Part shown: positions 12,121 to 26,539 of the stretch, one piece after another
Layout: the number at the start of each line of letters is the position of its first letter
How positions within the stretch are numbered: the stretch's first letter is position 1
Assembly (NCBI GenBank): GCA_023014365.1
Contig: JAEBUN010000001.1
Coordinates: forward strand, 248,001 to 312,000
From: Lepiota brunneoincarnata
Taxonomy: Eukaryota; Basidiomycota; Agaricomycetes; Agaricales; Agaricaceae
Length of the DNA stretch: 64,000 bases
Direction: 5' to 3'
Position numbers and translations under genes: made by a program
Notes under the pieces: model-generated
Told to the model about the DNA's origin: nothing
Databases searched by the model: none
What the model saw: the letters and a program-made list of their open reading frames with translations, nothing else

Positions 12121-13453
12121 TCAGGCAATGAATTTCACATTCTGAGAACCCCTTGTTATCGGCGCAACCCCTCGGCCACACCGTTCGAGACCTCCGTCCT
12201 TCAGCTCATAGGCGGGCAGATACCGGGGAACCGTTGTTGTACAAATTGTCTTTGGGTCCCCTTCTAAACCAAGAGAACCCCGCGCTCCCGAAGTTAATGA
12301 GTGCGGTAATGAGCCATTTGGGACTGTATGTGTTATCGCCATACGCGAAACAAAGGTTGCGGTTGGGGAGATGGCGTCGTCTTCGCCTGCAGAAGGGCTG
12401 ACGCGAGCGTTCACCATGACCTGTGATAGTGTGGTGGTTGGCGAAGCCATGGATGAAGCTGTGAGCGGATTATCCTGTCCTGATGAACCAGCACTATGGG
12501 AAGAGTCGGGAATGAGGAGAGCTGGGTTTGGGAATGTATTGAATGTCGAACCAAGAGAGGTATACCTGTGGAAGTTCAGAGTAGAGGTCACGCTAGGGTT
12601 CACCGAAAGCCTACCCTTGATCATATAAATTACAATAGGGAATTTCTAAATGACGCAGGAACGTCCATACATTCCCGTACGACCAATCAATGATAGGATT
12701 GACACGCTCGAACTGCGGCCAGCCGGGATCAGTCATATTGCGATGTGAAAGTTTGGCTACGGAAAGGTTAGCTAGGAGCTCCAACCAAGAATGACATCCA
12801 CGCACCGCCGTGTGGGTCTGTTCGCCGAGTCCCAATGAGAATAGCAGTTATGTCTGGGAACCGTGCCTTATACATTTCTAGGGCCTGGCGCATACCCTCA
12901 CCACCCTTTGCATTACCCACAGGCCAAGGTTTGCTAACATAGTCCGTGCCATGACCCGAAGGCACCGACGGAGGGGTAGCCACACTTTCCACCTGGGGAG
13001 CAGAAGATCGACAGGAACATAGGTCAAGATTATATCTCTTCACAGTGTCACTGATGAATTTCTCGAGATCGGGGAATGGTGAGGGAACAGGGATGTAAAT
13101 GGCAGGAATCGGCTTCATCCCTTCACCCGGCGAGGCCCTGCGAGCGAGTGCACCGGCATAGAGGTGCAATAGCACGGTGCCTGGGAAACAAGAGCTTGTC
13201 AGCCCATGGCAATACAGCTAGGCGGGTCCAATGCTTACAGTCCTTGCCTCCATTAAAGCTAATCGATGTACCGACTTGTCTTCGTTTCCTGGAGTGAGCA
13301 ACACATAGACAACGACGGGGGCGGTGCCCTTACCCACCCATGGGTGTTCAAGCAGTGGTCAATGACCTCCAAAGCTTCCTTCACGAGCGGCGCAAGTGGG
13401 TGATGTGAGTTCGCAAGTCCGTACACTTCATTTGCAATTTTCTTGCAGTCCAT
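12121..13453 (-). CDS. FAD1: FAD synthase (FMN adenylyltransferase), PAPS-reductase fold
   Basis: Transfers AMP from ATP to FMN to make FAD in the cytosol. The N-terminus reads [15 protein letters not shown], a good match to fungal FAD1 starts, so I place the start at 13453; an ATG at 13489 would add 12 residues. The PP-loop [17 protein letters not shown] is split by an intron near 13200-13250. Then come [41 protein letters not shown] and [16 protein letters not shown], which are diagnostic of the family. A Ser/Thr-rich insertion precedes the C-terminal [18 protein letters not shown]. The gene is divergent from the GDP-fucose gene, with about 200 bases between the starts. Confidence 0.9.
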
Positions 13454-13649
13454 GCTTGCTTTTATACCAAGGCCGATGCAGGGAACCACTGGACAGCAGA
13501 TTCTAAGCGGTCAAGACGGAAGGTAAATGTACCTCGGTCAATTAGTCAGTAAATTGATAACTGGTTCTATCTCACGTGATCAACGGCGAAATCAATATCA
13601 TTTGAAGTATTTTAAGGATTAGCGATTGTCTGTGATCTTCATTCACACT
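13454..13649. promoter_or_regulatory. Divergent promoter FAD1 / GDP-fucose synthase with CACGTG box
   Basis: 196 bases separate the two divergent starts. A CACGTG hexamer at 13573-13578 lies 120 bases from the FAD1 ATG and 72 from the GMER ATG. Confidence 0.4.
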
Positions 13650-16904
<3,255 letters not shown>

Positions 16905-17161
16905 TAAAATCACACGGCGTGTCCCGCAAGGTTTCGGTCTGATGCCAGAAAGTACGACATCTGCCTTTATCCAACGCTTTAGTGGTTGACGGGGATCTAG
17001 AGGCAGTTTATAGTTTAATGTGTTTACAATTTGCTTTCAGAATGTGTTAGGGGCTCCCACGTAAAATGGTGCCGTTTCGAATCCAGATACATTGTTTGTT
17101 GGGCACCTAGTAAGGATTACACTGACGCCGAACCGTCCCAAACCCTATCATTCAACCGATG

Positions 17162-18048
17162 TCAAGGAGTAGCCGTTGCTCCAGTATATGCGTGGATTGT
17201 CTCATCCGCGCACCCAGCGGGGGTCTGATACGAATAAGGACCCAAGTTGATGTACACATCAAGGTTTCCCTGCGCATCTGGGCAGATCAACCAGGCCTGT
17301 GTATAACATGTCAACCTCAGACAGCCCACCCTGAAACCAAAATCAAACGACTCACATTATTCTGCGGTCGAGTGATGCTCGGGTTGCTCCACTCAACCGT
17401 GTCGCCACTAAAGACAAAAGTACCCGACGTCGCTGGTGTCTTGGACCAACTCATCTTGAGCTTCATCACAGTACTGTTTGCGCGAGGCTCGACGACAGCG
17501 TAGAGTGACGTGCCACCAGCATTTTGAATGAGCTGGCCATTGGTGATTTGGAATTGGGCAGCGGTGTTGGGTTCGCCGAGGACAGCATCTGATGCAGTGT
17601 TGGCTACTTCTGAACGAAGGTATTTGTGGAAGTTGGGAGCTTCCTGTCGTACGTGTCGTCGGTTATCCCGAAGGTCAAGTGGCGATGTGGTATGTTATGG
17701 GGAAGACTTACCACGGCGCGGATGAAAGAAGTATCCCGGGGCAAGGGTGGATGAACCTCCGGGGGACGTTGATGTGGTTGTGGGACCGCCTGGGATGGCA
17801 GGTAGTCGTTGGACCCGTGCCTGGGAGACATTGGGAGAACCAGTCGTTCAGGTAGGTGCAAACCCAACCGCTTGCGCAGGTTGTGGGGCCCGTCCAGCCT
17901 ATGCCGCTACACTGGAAGACATTGGACTTGGTAGTTCCATGCACTAATGGTAGGCCTCTCCTACCTGGCCGTATTGTCCAGCAGTCTGTGCGGATACGGT
18001 GTTCGCGAGGGCAATAACGCTCGCGATGAAGACAAAGAATTTTGCCAT
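17162..18048 (-). CDS. Secreted CBM1 (cellulose-binding) protein with uncharacterised C-terminal domain
   Basis: Begins with a signal peptide ([20 protein letters not shown]), then a fungal CBM1: [33 protein letters not shown]. One intron splits the module. A Thr/Ser/Pro/Gly linker follows, then a domain of about 130 residues ([63 protein letters not shown]) that I do not recognise as a glycoside hydrolase or AA9. The linker has two apparent single-base surpluses, one near 17800 and one in a TTT run near 17730, needed to keep the linker and C-domain in frame. A TATA-like sequence lies on the minus strand near 18103-18112. A role in plant cell wall binding is inferred from CBM1 only. Confidence 0.7.
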
Positions 18049-18679
18049 CGCTGTGGTAGAGAGTTTTGGATGTGAACCATCCTAAACCTCGTCTGCAGGC
18101 TCTCATATATACTCCCGAGATCTCTTGACAAACCACGGCGTCAGGCTGCGCTTGACCGAACTTTGGCCTTTTTCTCGGGTGCCGACTCGCACAAGGGTAT
18201 TTTTATCAGGGCAGATGCTCGCAGCGGCACAACTTCGGCGTGTTGCAAATTGGGCCTTGGCTTATTTTTGCTACACATGATTAACGTCGTGGCACGGGGC
18301 AATTGCCACCTAGTGCAGCCCTTGATCGGAACGACCGCTTTGTCCGCGTGCTCCATATAATTGTCATTTTCCCGTTACCGGATGGAAATGAGATCAAGCT
18401 AGTGTTTTTTAATGTTGTCGTGGAAGGTGTTTTATCCAGGGAGGCGGAAGAATTCAAGATGCCACCAATATATGTCCTTGAATTTCTAGATTCTCGAGTG
18501 AATAGTGTATGAGCCGACCATCCAGGGACTTTTGGGCTTGCCGAGTTATCGTCGGATCCTCCATCTGGAATTTCAAGGGCTGAGGTGTCAGGCGGCAGCA
18601 CCCCCGACGGCTCAACTGGGGGAGGGATAATGTATATTTTAATGCGATATTTTTGGTTGTAAGACTTATCGTGGGGAAA
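18049..18679. other. Divergent spacer, CBM1 promoter side
   Basis: Between the divergent CBM1 and F-box starts. It holds the CBM1 TATA-like element at about 18103-18112 (minus strand). Otherwise nothing is recognised. Confidence 0.5.
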
Positions 18680-19848
18680 ATGGACTCGACGTTTGATGAT
18701 GTGACTATGGCTAGGGCGTCTAGGCCATCACTTCACACTCTACTTCCAACGATGTCGCCTCCAGACCTTCCTAACGAGCTTCTCTTTGAAATCCTTAACC
18801 TGGTTCTACCCGAGTGCCGCTCTCCGCTAAACATTTTACTCGTGTCTACCGACTTCTATCGGCTGTTTTCCCGGCTGATTTATGGCCACCTCGAAGTTCA
18901 CGAAGATAAGACAATTGACCAGATTCCTGGATACTTTCGGTGCTTCATTTGGGAGGACCATTCCTCACCCCATAAGGGGTGTCACAGTCGACCTTTACAA
19001 TGACATGAGTCTGGGTCTTTACTCCCACCTCCGTGATTTCTTCTCTCTTTGTGCCGCTGCATCAGGAGTCGAAGTTGATGGCGACGGTCGTGTCGTCTTC
19101 GAGGAGCTCACTTTCAAATTCCATACGCACGCATTGGATCCTATGTTATATACGATATACGAGGCGCTGGTATGCGTCAAGTAAGGCCATCCTTACCTAG
19201 TTCCTACTAGCAGTACTCATTTGCATTATTAGCCCACGGGTTTTTACATGGATAGGACCTGATCCTCCTCACCATTTTTCAGCAGCAGTGGGTGCCTGAG
19301 CCTTTGTCTCTATAGCATCATTCAAACTGAGCAATGGCTGGCTTATAGATGGTACCTCGCGCTCTGTCGCATATGCTCCGAGCCCTACCCACACAGACCA
19401 ATCTGACCCATGTCACTCTCACCCACGTGAAATTCCCTGACAATGGCACAATCCTCTCACTCCCTCGGTTTCCCTCTCTGCAATATCTGACCCTCTCGCA
19501 AGTCATATTCCTCCATCCTGACATTGTCGTCAGTTTTATTGTGAATTCTGGTGAGGGGTAACATTTCAATCCCTTCGTCTTGTAACTCATTACCCGCGAG
19601 ATGAATTTCTTGAATCCGTCCAACTTATTGACGCCTATCAACAAAGCATCTGGGGCCCGCGCTTGCGCAGGTCCCATATTGAATTAGCAGCGAAGGCTCA
19701 TATCATGCAGGAGCATGTAGGAGAGGATAAGATAGAGGTCAGATTGGAAAAACTAGTCCAAAGGATTCGCCAAGTCGTTATTTGTCAAGGGAAGATTGAA
19801 CGTATTATCGGAGGGGATCGCGTGCTTAGTGATGGTGTACTTGTTTGA
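18680..19848 (+). pseudogene. F-box gene with frame breaks
   Basis: The N-terminal F-box is clear (PPDLPNELLFEILNLVLPE, SPLNILLVSTDFYRLFSRLI). The frame is then lost: near 18908 reading must shift to continue as LTRFLDTFGASFGRTIPH and VTVDLYNDMSLG. After an intron region at about 19180-19320 the chain resumes (PTQTNLTHVTLTHVKFPD, LPRFPSLQYLTLSQVIFL). A second shift near 19560 is needed to reach TFQSLRLVTHYPRDE and SIWGPRLRRSHIELAAKA, ending at 19848. Agaricomycete F-box genes are often pseudogenised, but assembly indels could produce the same picture. Confidence 0.65.
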
Positions 19849-20901
19849 TTCCAACACCCCGGAGGTAACTCGAAGTGATGAATTCAGGCGGATTCCTGCA
19901 GCCCACTGTCTTATGCTTAAAAGTGGGACATCACGACCAGTCACCTTTCATTCCCTTCACATCGGGTCCATCGATGCGGCATGATAACAGGGTTGTAAAT
20001 CTACCCAATCCTTATCTTTGGTGCACTCTCCCAGGACGAAAGTAGATCACCTGCGGCAGCAGCCGTCAAATTTTAAACTACCTACTCCTTAGCCGTACAG
20101 TCCCCGTGAATCAAACGCTCTTCCCGAGAGATTTGATCGGATGAGGACGTCGGAGATCCGTATTGTCTGGACGCTGTTACTCCAAATAGCTAGGTTAATC
20201 AATTGCAACGGATTGTAACGTTGTAGCATTACTCGCCACCTTTGGCTGAGCTCCACTTTGCTCAGATCGACATATTTGTCTCTCAGGATACATAACTCCT
20301 GATCTCACGACAAATGAACTGGTGATTCGCCAGTCATGATTTATTCGATGGGATGACACTTCAATGAACAGAGCCAATGGGGAGGTCACGCTATTAATGA
20401 AGTATCTGTCGAAACTTGCCCGGTCCCGAAGTTCTTGGGGGTATACATGTACGTGGATACCTGGGGCCAACTGGTTCAAGTAAGCGGAGTCGCCAATAAC
20501 CCTTGCATCAAGGGACATATCAGAACACGTTCGGTGTTCTGCTACCGGGCTGTATGTATATCCACAGTAGAGGGACTGTCGTAAGCCCAGGCTTACACTA
20601 GTATATATTGATCCTATGGTTTTCTGGAAATGTACTGCGTCTGTATTCAACTTCTATTGAGCCTGCCATCCATTTTAATCCACTGGCAGTTCTAGGATTC
20701 TATCCGAACAGTGGGCCCACCTGGTTTTAATTCTATTTATTGACGCATGGTGACACGGGCAATTTTGCAAAGGATTAAAAGGGCGACGCCCCCCGCAGTC
20801 GAGTCCTACTTGTGTCCTCCACCCCACGCACACCCATATACTGACGCCTGGTTACCTTGGCCAGTTTTATTCTTGTTCAGCTTGAGCAGGATATACCCAG
20901 G
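19849..20901. other. Spacer with 7-TM gene remnant and start of duplicated block
   Basis: Bases 20095-20160 match the 3' end of the multi-span membrane gene (compare 22350-22440 and 35139-35230). From about 20160 the sequence is the upstream flank of terpene synthase 1 and matches 23510 onward. No intact gene. Confidence 0.6.
20095..20160 (-). pseudogene. C-terminal remnant of the multi-span membrane gene
   Basis: About 65 bases resembling the last exon of the gene at 35114-36428, including the shared GTGAATCAAACGCTC and GATTTGATCGG blocks. It is the leftover of a copy that once lay upstream of terpene synthase 1. Confidence 0.6.
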
Positions 20902-22340
20902 ATGATTAAAACAATAGCCACTCGCAGTGGTTCCCAAATAGTCATCATCCCTGACGTTCTCACAGACTGGCCGTGGCCACGCAATCTCAGTGAACACCAT
21001 CCGGAGGCCAAGGCTGAATCGGATGCCTGGTTACGGACCTTCGAGCCATTTACCCCGGAACTCTTTGAGCGCTTCATAAAATGGGATTTTAGTGTGCTAT
21101 CCCTATCAATTTCTACTTCATTCTCATTGTCTAATAATGGTCATCGTTCAGGTCTTTTAGCTTCATTGACCTATTCGCCGAGGGAAAAACGTGAGTGTAT
21201 TGTATAAGGATCCTGAGCCCGTCTCATGGACTTGTGATTGCCGTCGCCAGCCGTCGTACGCCTCGCATGCGATCTCCTGAATGTCCTCTTCCTCTATGAC
21301 GAGTATTCCGACCTTGAAGATCGTGCGGGCGCTCAGAAAATGCGGGATATAACCAGAGACGTGTATGCAGATCCAGACAAGCCAAGACCCGAAGGAGAAA
21401 TGTGCGCTGGCGCGATTTTCAAAGAGTGAGCGCCACTCCACCTTTACATTTCACAAAGAACCAACGTGCCCTTGTCCTGTACTGGATGCAAATAGTTTTT
21501 ATCATAATTTGCGAGGATATGTGGGACCAGATGCTCTATTTCTTGAGCGATTCATCCAAGCGTGGGATATGTATACTACGTGCGTCATTCAAGAGGCGGA
21601 CGATCGCGTTTCCAAGAAATACCGCGCTTTTGACGATTATCTTCGCATTCGTCGTCATACAATTGGTCTTTATCCAACATTTGTCCTGATTGAAGCTGGT
21701 TTGGATATTCCCGAGGAGGCACATCGTCATCCTATCTTACAATCCCTTCGAGACGGGGCCGTGGACCTCATCATAATCGGTAATGTGAGTTTCCCCTTGT
21801 TAGCGAAGAAATATGCATTGGTTGAACCCTTACAAGGATTTTTACTCCTATGCAGTGGAGAAAGCACGTGGTTCCGTATGGCACAACGGTGTGGAGATTG
21901 TCATGCGCGAACAAGGAATCACTCTCCAAGAATCCTTTGACTGGTTGGGACGATATGCAGAAGCGATTGCCAAGGGTTTCATGGAAGATATCGGCCGCCT
22001 GCCATCCTGGGGTCCTCGAATCAATGAGCATATCCGTATTTATGTAGATGGTCTAGGCCAGTGGGTTCGAGGCAATGATGACTGGTCGTTTGATACCAAC
22101 CGCTACTTTGGTACCAAGGGACAAGAGATGAAGAGAAGTAGGGTATTGGACCTGTCTTCGGTATTCCCAACGCCTCTCGCGTCCGCGGGCATTAAAGCTG
22201 CCATGTGATCGAGTTCCAGCGGTAGCAAGTCGGACAGTCACATCCCCTCTGGAATTATATAGTTGAAGATGTATTTCCTCGCACTCATTTCTCGCGTACC
22301 TTGTAGATTGGCTGCCGTTGTTGCTTATACATGATCAAAT
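20160..22340. repeat. Segmental duplication, copy 1 (terpene synthase 1 plus flanks)
   Basis: Matches 23510-25880 in order and orientation, from the AATCAATTGCA..GTAACG upstream block to the TTGCTTATACATGATCAAATC block downstream. Divergence is visible by eye but modest in exons. Confidence 0.75.
20902..22208 (+). CDS. Sesquiterpene synthase 1 (class I fungal terpene cyclase)
   Basis: Protein of about 353 residues from five exons. Start MIKTIATRSGSQIVIIPD; exon 3 carries ACDLLNVLFLYDEYSDLED, where DEYSD is the aspartate-rich Mg-binding motif. Exon 4 includes GPDALFLERFIQAWDMYT and RRHTIGLYP. The exon 4/5 junction rebuilds the second metal motif ND-FYSYAVE (NDxxSxxxE). The RY pair near the C-terminus is in WSFDTNRYF. 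All introns splice in frame. Class I cyclases of this type ionise farnesyl diphosphate and cyclise it; the product cannot be read from sequence. Tandem paralog of the gene at 24412. Confidence 0.9.
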
Positions 22341-22344
22341 CACT

Positions 22345-23321
22345 AGAACTTAGCTGCACAGTCCTCGTGAATCAAATGCTCTTCCCAAGAGATTTGATCG
22401 GACAAGTATGAACTTCGAAGCCTGTACTATCTAGACGCCGCCATGGCAGATGTGAATCGTGCAGCAATCAGCCGAAGGACAAGAACCTGGCATGAATTCG
22501 TTGGGCGTGCTTCCCTTGGGTTTGAACATACCTGAACATATTGCGGCATTGCCAGCCATTGGCAGGCCGAACCCCGCTCCTCACGATCAATAGCTTAGCA
22601 CTCATCACCTAGTAAAAAGTAATTGGAGGATTATGTTCCATGGGATCCCGAGATCGAAGGCTCGATATCTAACAGATAATGGACAACTCGATGATCATGT
22701 AGTCCGTTAACTTGTGTCACTGTGAAAACTAAGTAAGACGATGACCGCATTTTTGTTGTTTTCTGGATTGTGGCCAAATTCAAGTGCTGTTACACGCAGA
22801 CAAGAAGTCGACCTGAATCGAACGTAGTCCTACATGACAGATAGATTTCCCAGATACCCCGAACCTCATCCTTTCATGGATGGAACTTAGAAACTTGGGG
22901 CACGATTGCTATTTACTCTTTGTCGCGGGTGAATGTGGGTAAAGAAAAGAAGGCGGTGACCCGAATTGTGTAGCGCACGTCGAACACGACAAGGGCACCG
23001 AGGAATTTGACGCCGGGAGAGAAAGAATTTGACAGCGAAGAGGAGTCAGTGGACGCTCGTGGACGCTGAAAGCATTTCCGAATGCAAGAATCAAACTAGC
23101 AGCAACTAACGATTGCCATACTGGTCACGATAAGTGGATACAGGGGAGATATTGAGCTTGCGTATACCCGTGTTGTAGCAGCGACTATTGTGTCAGGGGA
23201 GAAGCAAATCCTGAGACTGGCCTATGAATAGGGTCTGTAGATAGAAAGAGAGGCATATACCAATGTCCCTGATATCTGAGCTTAAGGGTGATCCGCCTGG
23301 AAAAGGGGGAACTGTCGACAT
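22345..23321 (-). pseudogene. Degraded copy of multi-span membrane gene
   Basis: Minus-strand remnant of the gene at 35114-36428. The N-terminus is still legible (MSTVPPFPGGSPLSSDI), and pieces of later exons keep their order down to the conserved last-exon block at 22350-22440. The frame is broken by stops and indels, and much of the middle is shortened. It sits between the two terpene synthases, so it was duplicated together with them. Confidence 0.75.
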
Positions 23322-23509
23322 GGATGGGAGATGGGCCCTATCAAGCCCTCAAAATTCTATGGGTTATGAGCCCGAGATCCCTGCGAACCAAGCCGATGGA
23401 TGTAAAGCTGTATGGGTTGTGGTTATGGGATGGACGGAGTCGACTGTAGCCGGTCATGCGGATAATATGCGGCAACTATCGCTGACAAGCAGCCTGGTGA
23501 TGTAACTCT

Positions 23510-25880
23510 AAACAGCTAGATTAATTGATTGCAGCAATTGTAACGCTGTAGCATTACTCGCCACCTTCGCCTGAGCTCCACTTTGAAAGTTTGCTCAGAT
23601 CGGCGTATTTGTCTCTCCGGCCACCCGACTCCTGATCTCACGACCAAATGAACTGGTTATTCGCTAATTTATGACACTTCAATGGACAGAGCCAATGGTA
23701 AGGGCTTGCTATCACTGAGGTATCTGTCGAAACTTGTTCGGCTCCGGAGTTCTTGGGGATACCCAGGACCAACTGGTTGTAACCGTGGTCCAACAGAGTC
23801 GCCAGTAACTGTTACACCAAAAGGGACATAACAGAACACGTTAGGTGTTTTGCTACCGGGACTGACTGTATATATGCAGTAGCGGGATTGTCATAAGCCC
23901 AGGCTTTGAAAGTTGGGGGCATCCTTCACTAGGGACGAGGGTGCCTTGCGGGAACCCAAGTGAACAGAACCAACGTCTATTCGAAGGGGGGCTAAGGAAC
24001 TCGACCCCTCCTAGCTACTATATACATGAGGTAGCAGATTCTAATAGATGTCACGTCGAAGAAGTGCGAATCCTGGTGTTTCTCAACCACATGGCTTTCC
24101 GGGCAGGTACTACGCCTGTCTCCAGCTTCTATTGAGCTTGCTATTTATTTTAATCCGCCGGCAGTTCTAGGATTCTATCCGAGTGGTGGGCACACCCGAT
24201 TTAATTCTACATATTGCTATATGGTAACATGGGCAATTTTGCAAGGCATTAAAGGGCGATGCTTCTCGCAACAGAGTCCTACTTGTGCCCTCGCCCAACC
24301 AAGCACAACCTGCCCTGCCTCTCACTTCGTGCGCACTTGCATATACCCATATCCTGACGCCTGCTTATCTCGACCAGTTTTTTTTGTTCAACCTGAACAG
24401 CATATACCAGGATGATTAAACCACTAGCAACCACTCGTACTGGTTCCCAAATAGTCATCATCCCTGACTTTCTCGCAAACTGGCCGTGGTCGTGCAATCT
24501 CAGTGAACACTATCCAGAGGTCAAGGCTGAATCAAATGCCTGGATTGATTCCTTCAAGCCATTTACCCCGGAATTCTTCAAGCGCTTCATAAAATGGGAT
24601 TTTTGTATGCTATCCCACGAATCTCTATTTTATCCTCATTGTCTAATGGTCATCGGTCAGGTCTCTTAGCTTCACTGGTCTATTCTCAGAGGGGAAAACG
24701 TGAGTTTCTTGTATAATGATCCTGAGCCCCTTTCATGGTCTTCTGATACTCTTGTCAGCCGTCGTACGCCTCGCATGCGATCTCATGAACATATTCTTCC
24801 TCTACGACGAGTATTCCGACCTTGAAGATCGTTCTGGCGCTCGGAAATTGCAGGATATAACCAGAGACGTGTATGAAAATCCAGACAAGCCAAGACCCGA
24901 AGGAGAATCATGCGTTGGCGTGGTTGTCAAAGAGTGAGTGCGGTAGATCTTTGCATTATACAAAGAACCAACGTGCCCTTATCCTGCACTGGATGCAAAT
25001 AGTTTTTATCATAATTTTCGAGGATATGTGGGACCAGATGCTCTATGTCTTGAGCGATTCATCCGGGCGTGGGATATGTATACTCCATGCGTCACTCAAG
25101 AGGCGGAGGATCGCGTTTCCAAGAAATACCGTACCTTTGACGATTATCTTCGCATTCGTCGTCACACAATTGGTCTTTCCCCACCATTGGCACTGGTTGA
25201 AGCTGGGTTGGACATTCCTGAAGAGGTACATCGCCATCCTTTCTTACAATCCCTCAGGGACGGGGCCACGGACCTTGTTATTATTTCCAATGTGAGTTTC
25301 CCCCTTGTTGGTGAAGGAATATGGATTTCTAAACACTGGTCGAACCCTTATAAGGATTTTTGCTCTTATGCAGTGGAGAAAGCACGTGGTTCCGTATGGC
25401 ACAACGGCGTGGAGGTTGTCATGCGCGAACAAGGAATCACTCTCCAAGAATCCTTTGACTGGTTGGGACGATATGCAGAAGCGACTGCCAAGCGTTTCGT
25501 GGAAGATGTCGGCCGCCTGCCATCCTGGGGTCCTCGAATCGATGAGCATGTCCATATTTATGTTGATGGCGTAGGCCAGTGGGTTCGAGGCAATGACGAC
25601 TGGTCGTTTATGACCAGCCGCTACCTTGGTACCAAGGGACAAGAGATTAAGAGAAGTAGGGTATTGGACCTGTCTGCGGTATTCCCAACGTCTCTTGGGT
25701 CCGCAGACATGGGTTCTGCTGTATGATCGAGCCCCAGCGATCACAAGTCGGGCAGTCACATTCCCTCTGGAATTACATAGTTGAAGATACAGAAGTTCGT
25801 GATCATCTCTCGCATATCTTGTAGTTTGCCCGCCGTTGCCCCTTCAGCAGTTGCTTATACATGATCAAATCACTAGAATA
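23510..25880. repeat. Segmental duplication, copy 2 (terpene synthase 2 plus flanks)
   Basis: Second copy of the block at 20160-22340, with small indels in the noncoding parts. Confidence 0.75.
24412..25726 (+). CDS. Sesquiterpene synthase 2 (class I fungal terpene cyclase)
   Basis: Tandem paralog of terpene synthase 1 with the same five-exon structure and a start MIKPLATTRTGSQIVIIPD. The metal-binding motifs are kept: DEYSD in LACDLMNIFFLYDEYSDLED, and ND-FCSYAVE across the last intron (NDxxSxxxE). The RY pair is in WSFMTSRYLG. Differences from copy 1 cluster in the N-terminus (WIDSFKPFTPEFFKRF) and in helix segments such as LSPPLALVEAG, so product or specificity may differ. The coding frame is intact. 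Confidence 0.9.
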
Positions 25881-25904
25881 AATATAACTGTAGCACCAGT
25901 GACC

Positions 25905-26260
25905 CAGGCTTCTCTCGGAACAAGGATTTGACGATATACTCCTGGAGGTGGAAGCGGAAATGGAAGGTATCTTTGGTGCCTTTGAGTATCTTGGGCATAC
26001 TACCACGCCGCCATGAAGCGAGATTTGGATAGTGTACACGAGCATCACCCCGAAGGAGGTCACGAAATTCTGCAACAAACTCGGCACCTGCGGGTCCTCC
26101 AACCGTTTGAATTTGAGGAGATGACAATGTTCAACCCGAATAGGTGTAAGCTATCTGCAAGAGAGAACGGAGGATCGGCCGGGCGATGAGAGAGGGTGTT
26201 TGGACATCGTCTGTATCTATGGTCTGTTTTACTGATGTAGGGAGTGGGAGATCGAGGGAC
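25905..26260 (-). pseudogene. Mosaic fragment: biotin-protein ligase pieces around an NADH dehydrogenase piece
   Basis: Read on the minus strand, 26150-26250 resembles a mid-part of the ligase at 49330-51539 (LPTPTSVKQTIDTDD, IARPILRSLL against LPAPANQTTDDGQTPPPIARP). Next, 26000-26110 reads VGGPAGAEFVAEFRDLLRGD, which looks like the FAD-binding segment of alternative NADH dehydrogenases (NDI1/NDE type). After that, 25912-25999 reads KILKGTKDTFHFRFHLQE, again ligase-like (RVLKDANDTFHFHES). So a ligase fragment carries a foreign insert. No frame runs through; this is not a gene. Confidence 0.6.
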
Positions 26261-26460
26261 CGCATGTGGTACTCGGTTGCTCGTGACAGTCGGCCGTTCC
26301 ATGCGTTTGATATAGATTTCCCATTTTATTAAGTAAGTAGTTAAGTACATAAATGTGCCCTGGTTCTGGCTCAGATACAAAAAGGCGCTTATTCGAAGCT
26401 TGATATGGAATGCCACTACATGAGTGCTTCAATGCGGCCCCCACGCGGCCACGCTAGGGC

Positions 26461-26470
26461 TTATATATAC
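26461..26470 (+). promoter_or_regulatory. TATA box of gene A
   Basis: TTATATATAC 79 bases upstream of the ATG. The surrounding 200 bases, including GGGCTTATATA and a GATA[TC]GGAATG block, are conserved upstream of gene C (TATA near 47114) but not of pseudogene B. Confidence 0.6.
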
Positions 26471-26539
26471 ACCGTAAAAATCGAAATGACGAACAGCGAC
26501 GTTGTCCCACACGTTGAATCAGACAGAAAGCAACTCAAA

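Noticed and set aside
17795..17820. A 25-nt intron that would repair the CBM1 linker frame
   Set aside because: Too short for spliceosomal introns, which are 47 nt or longer elsewhere in this window.
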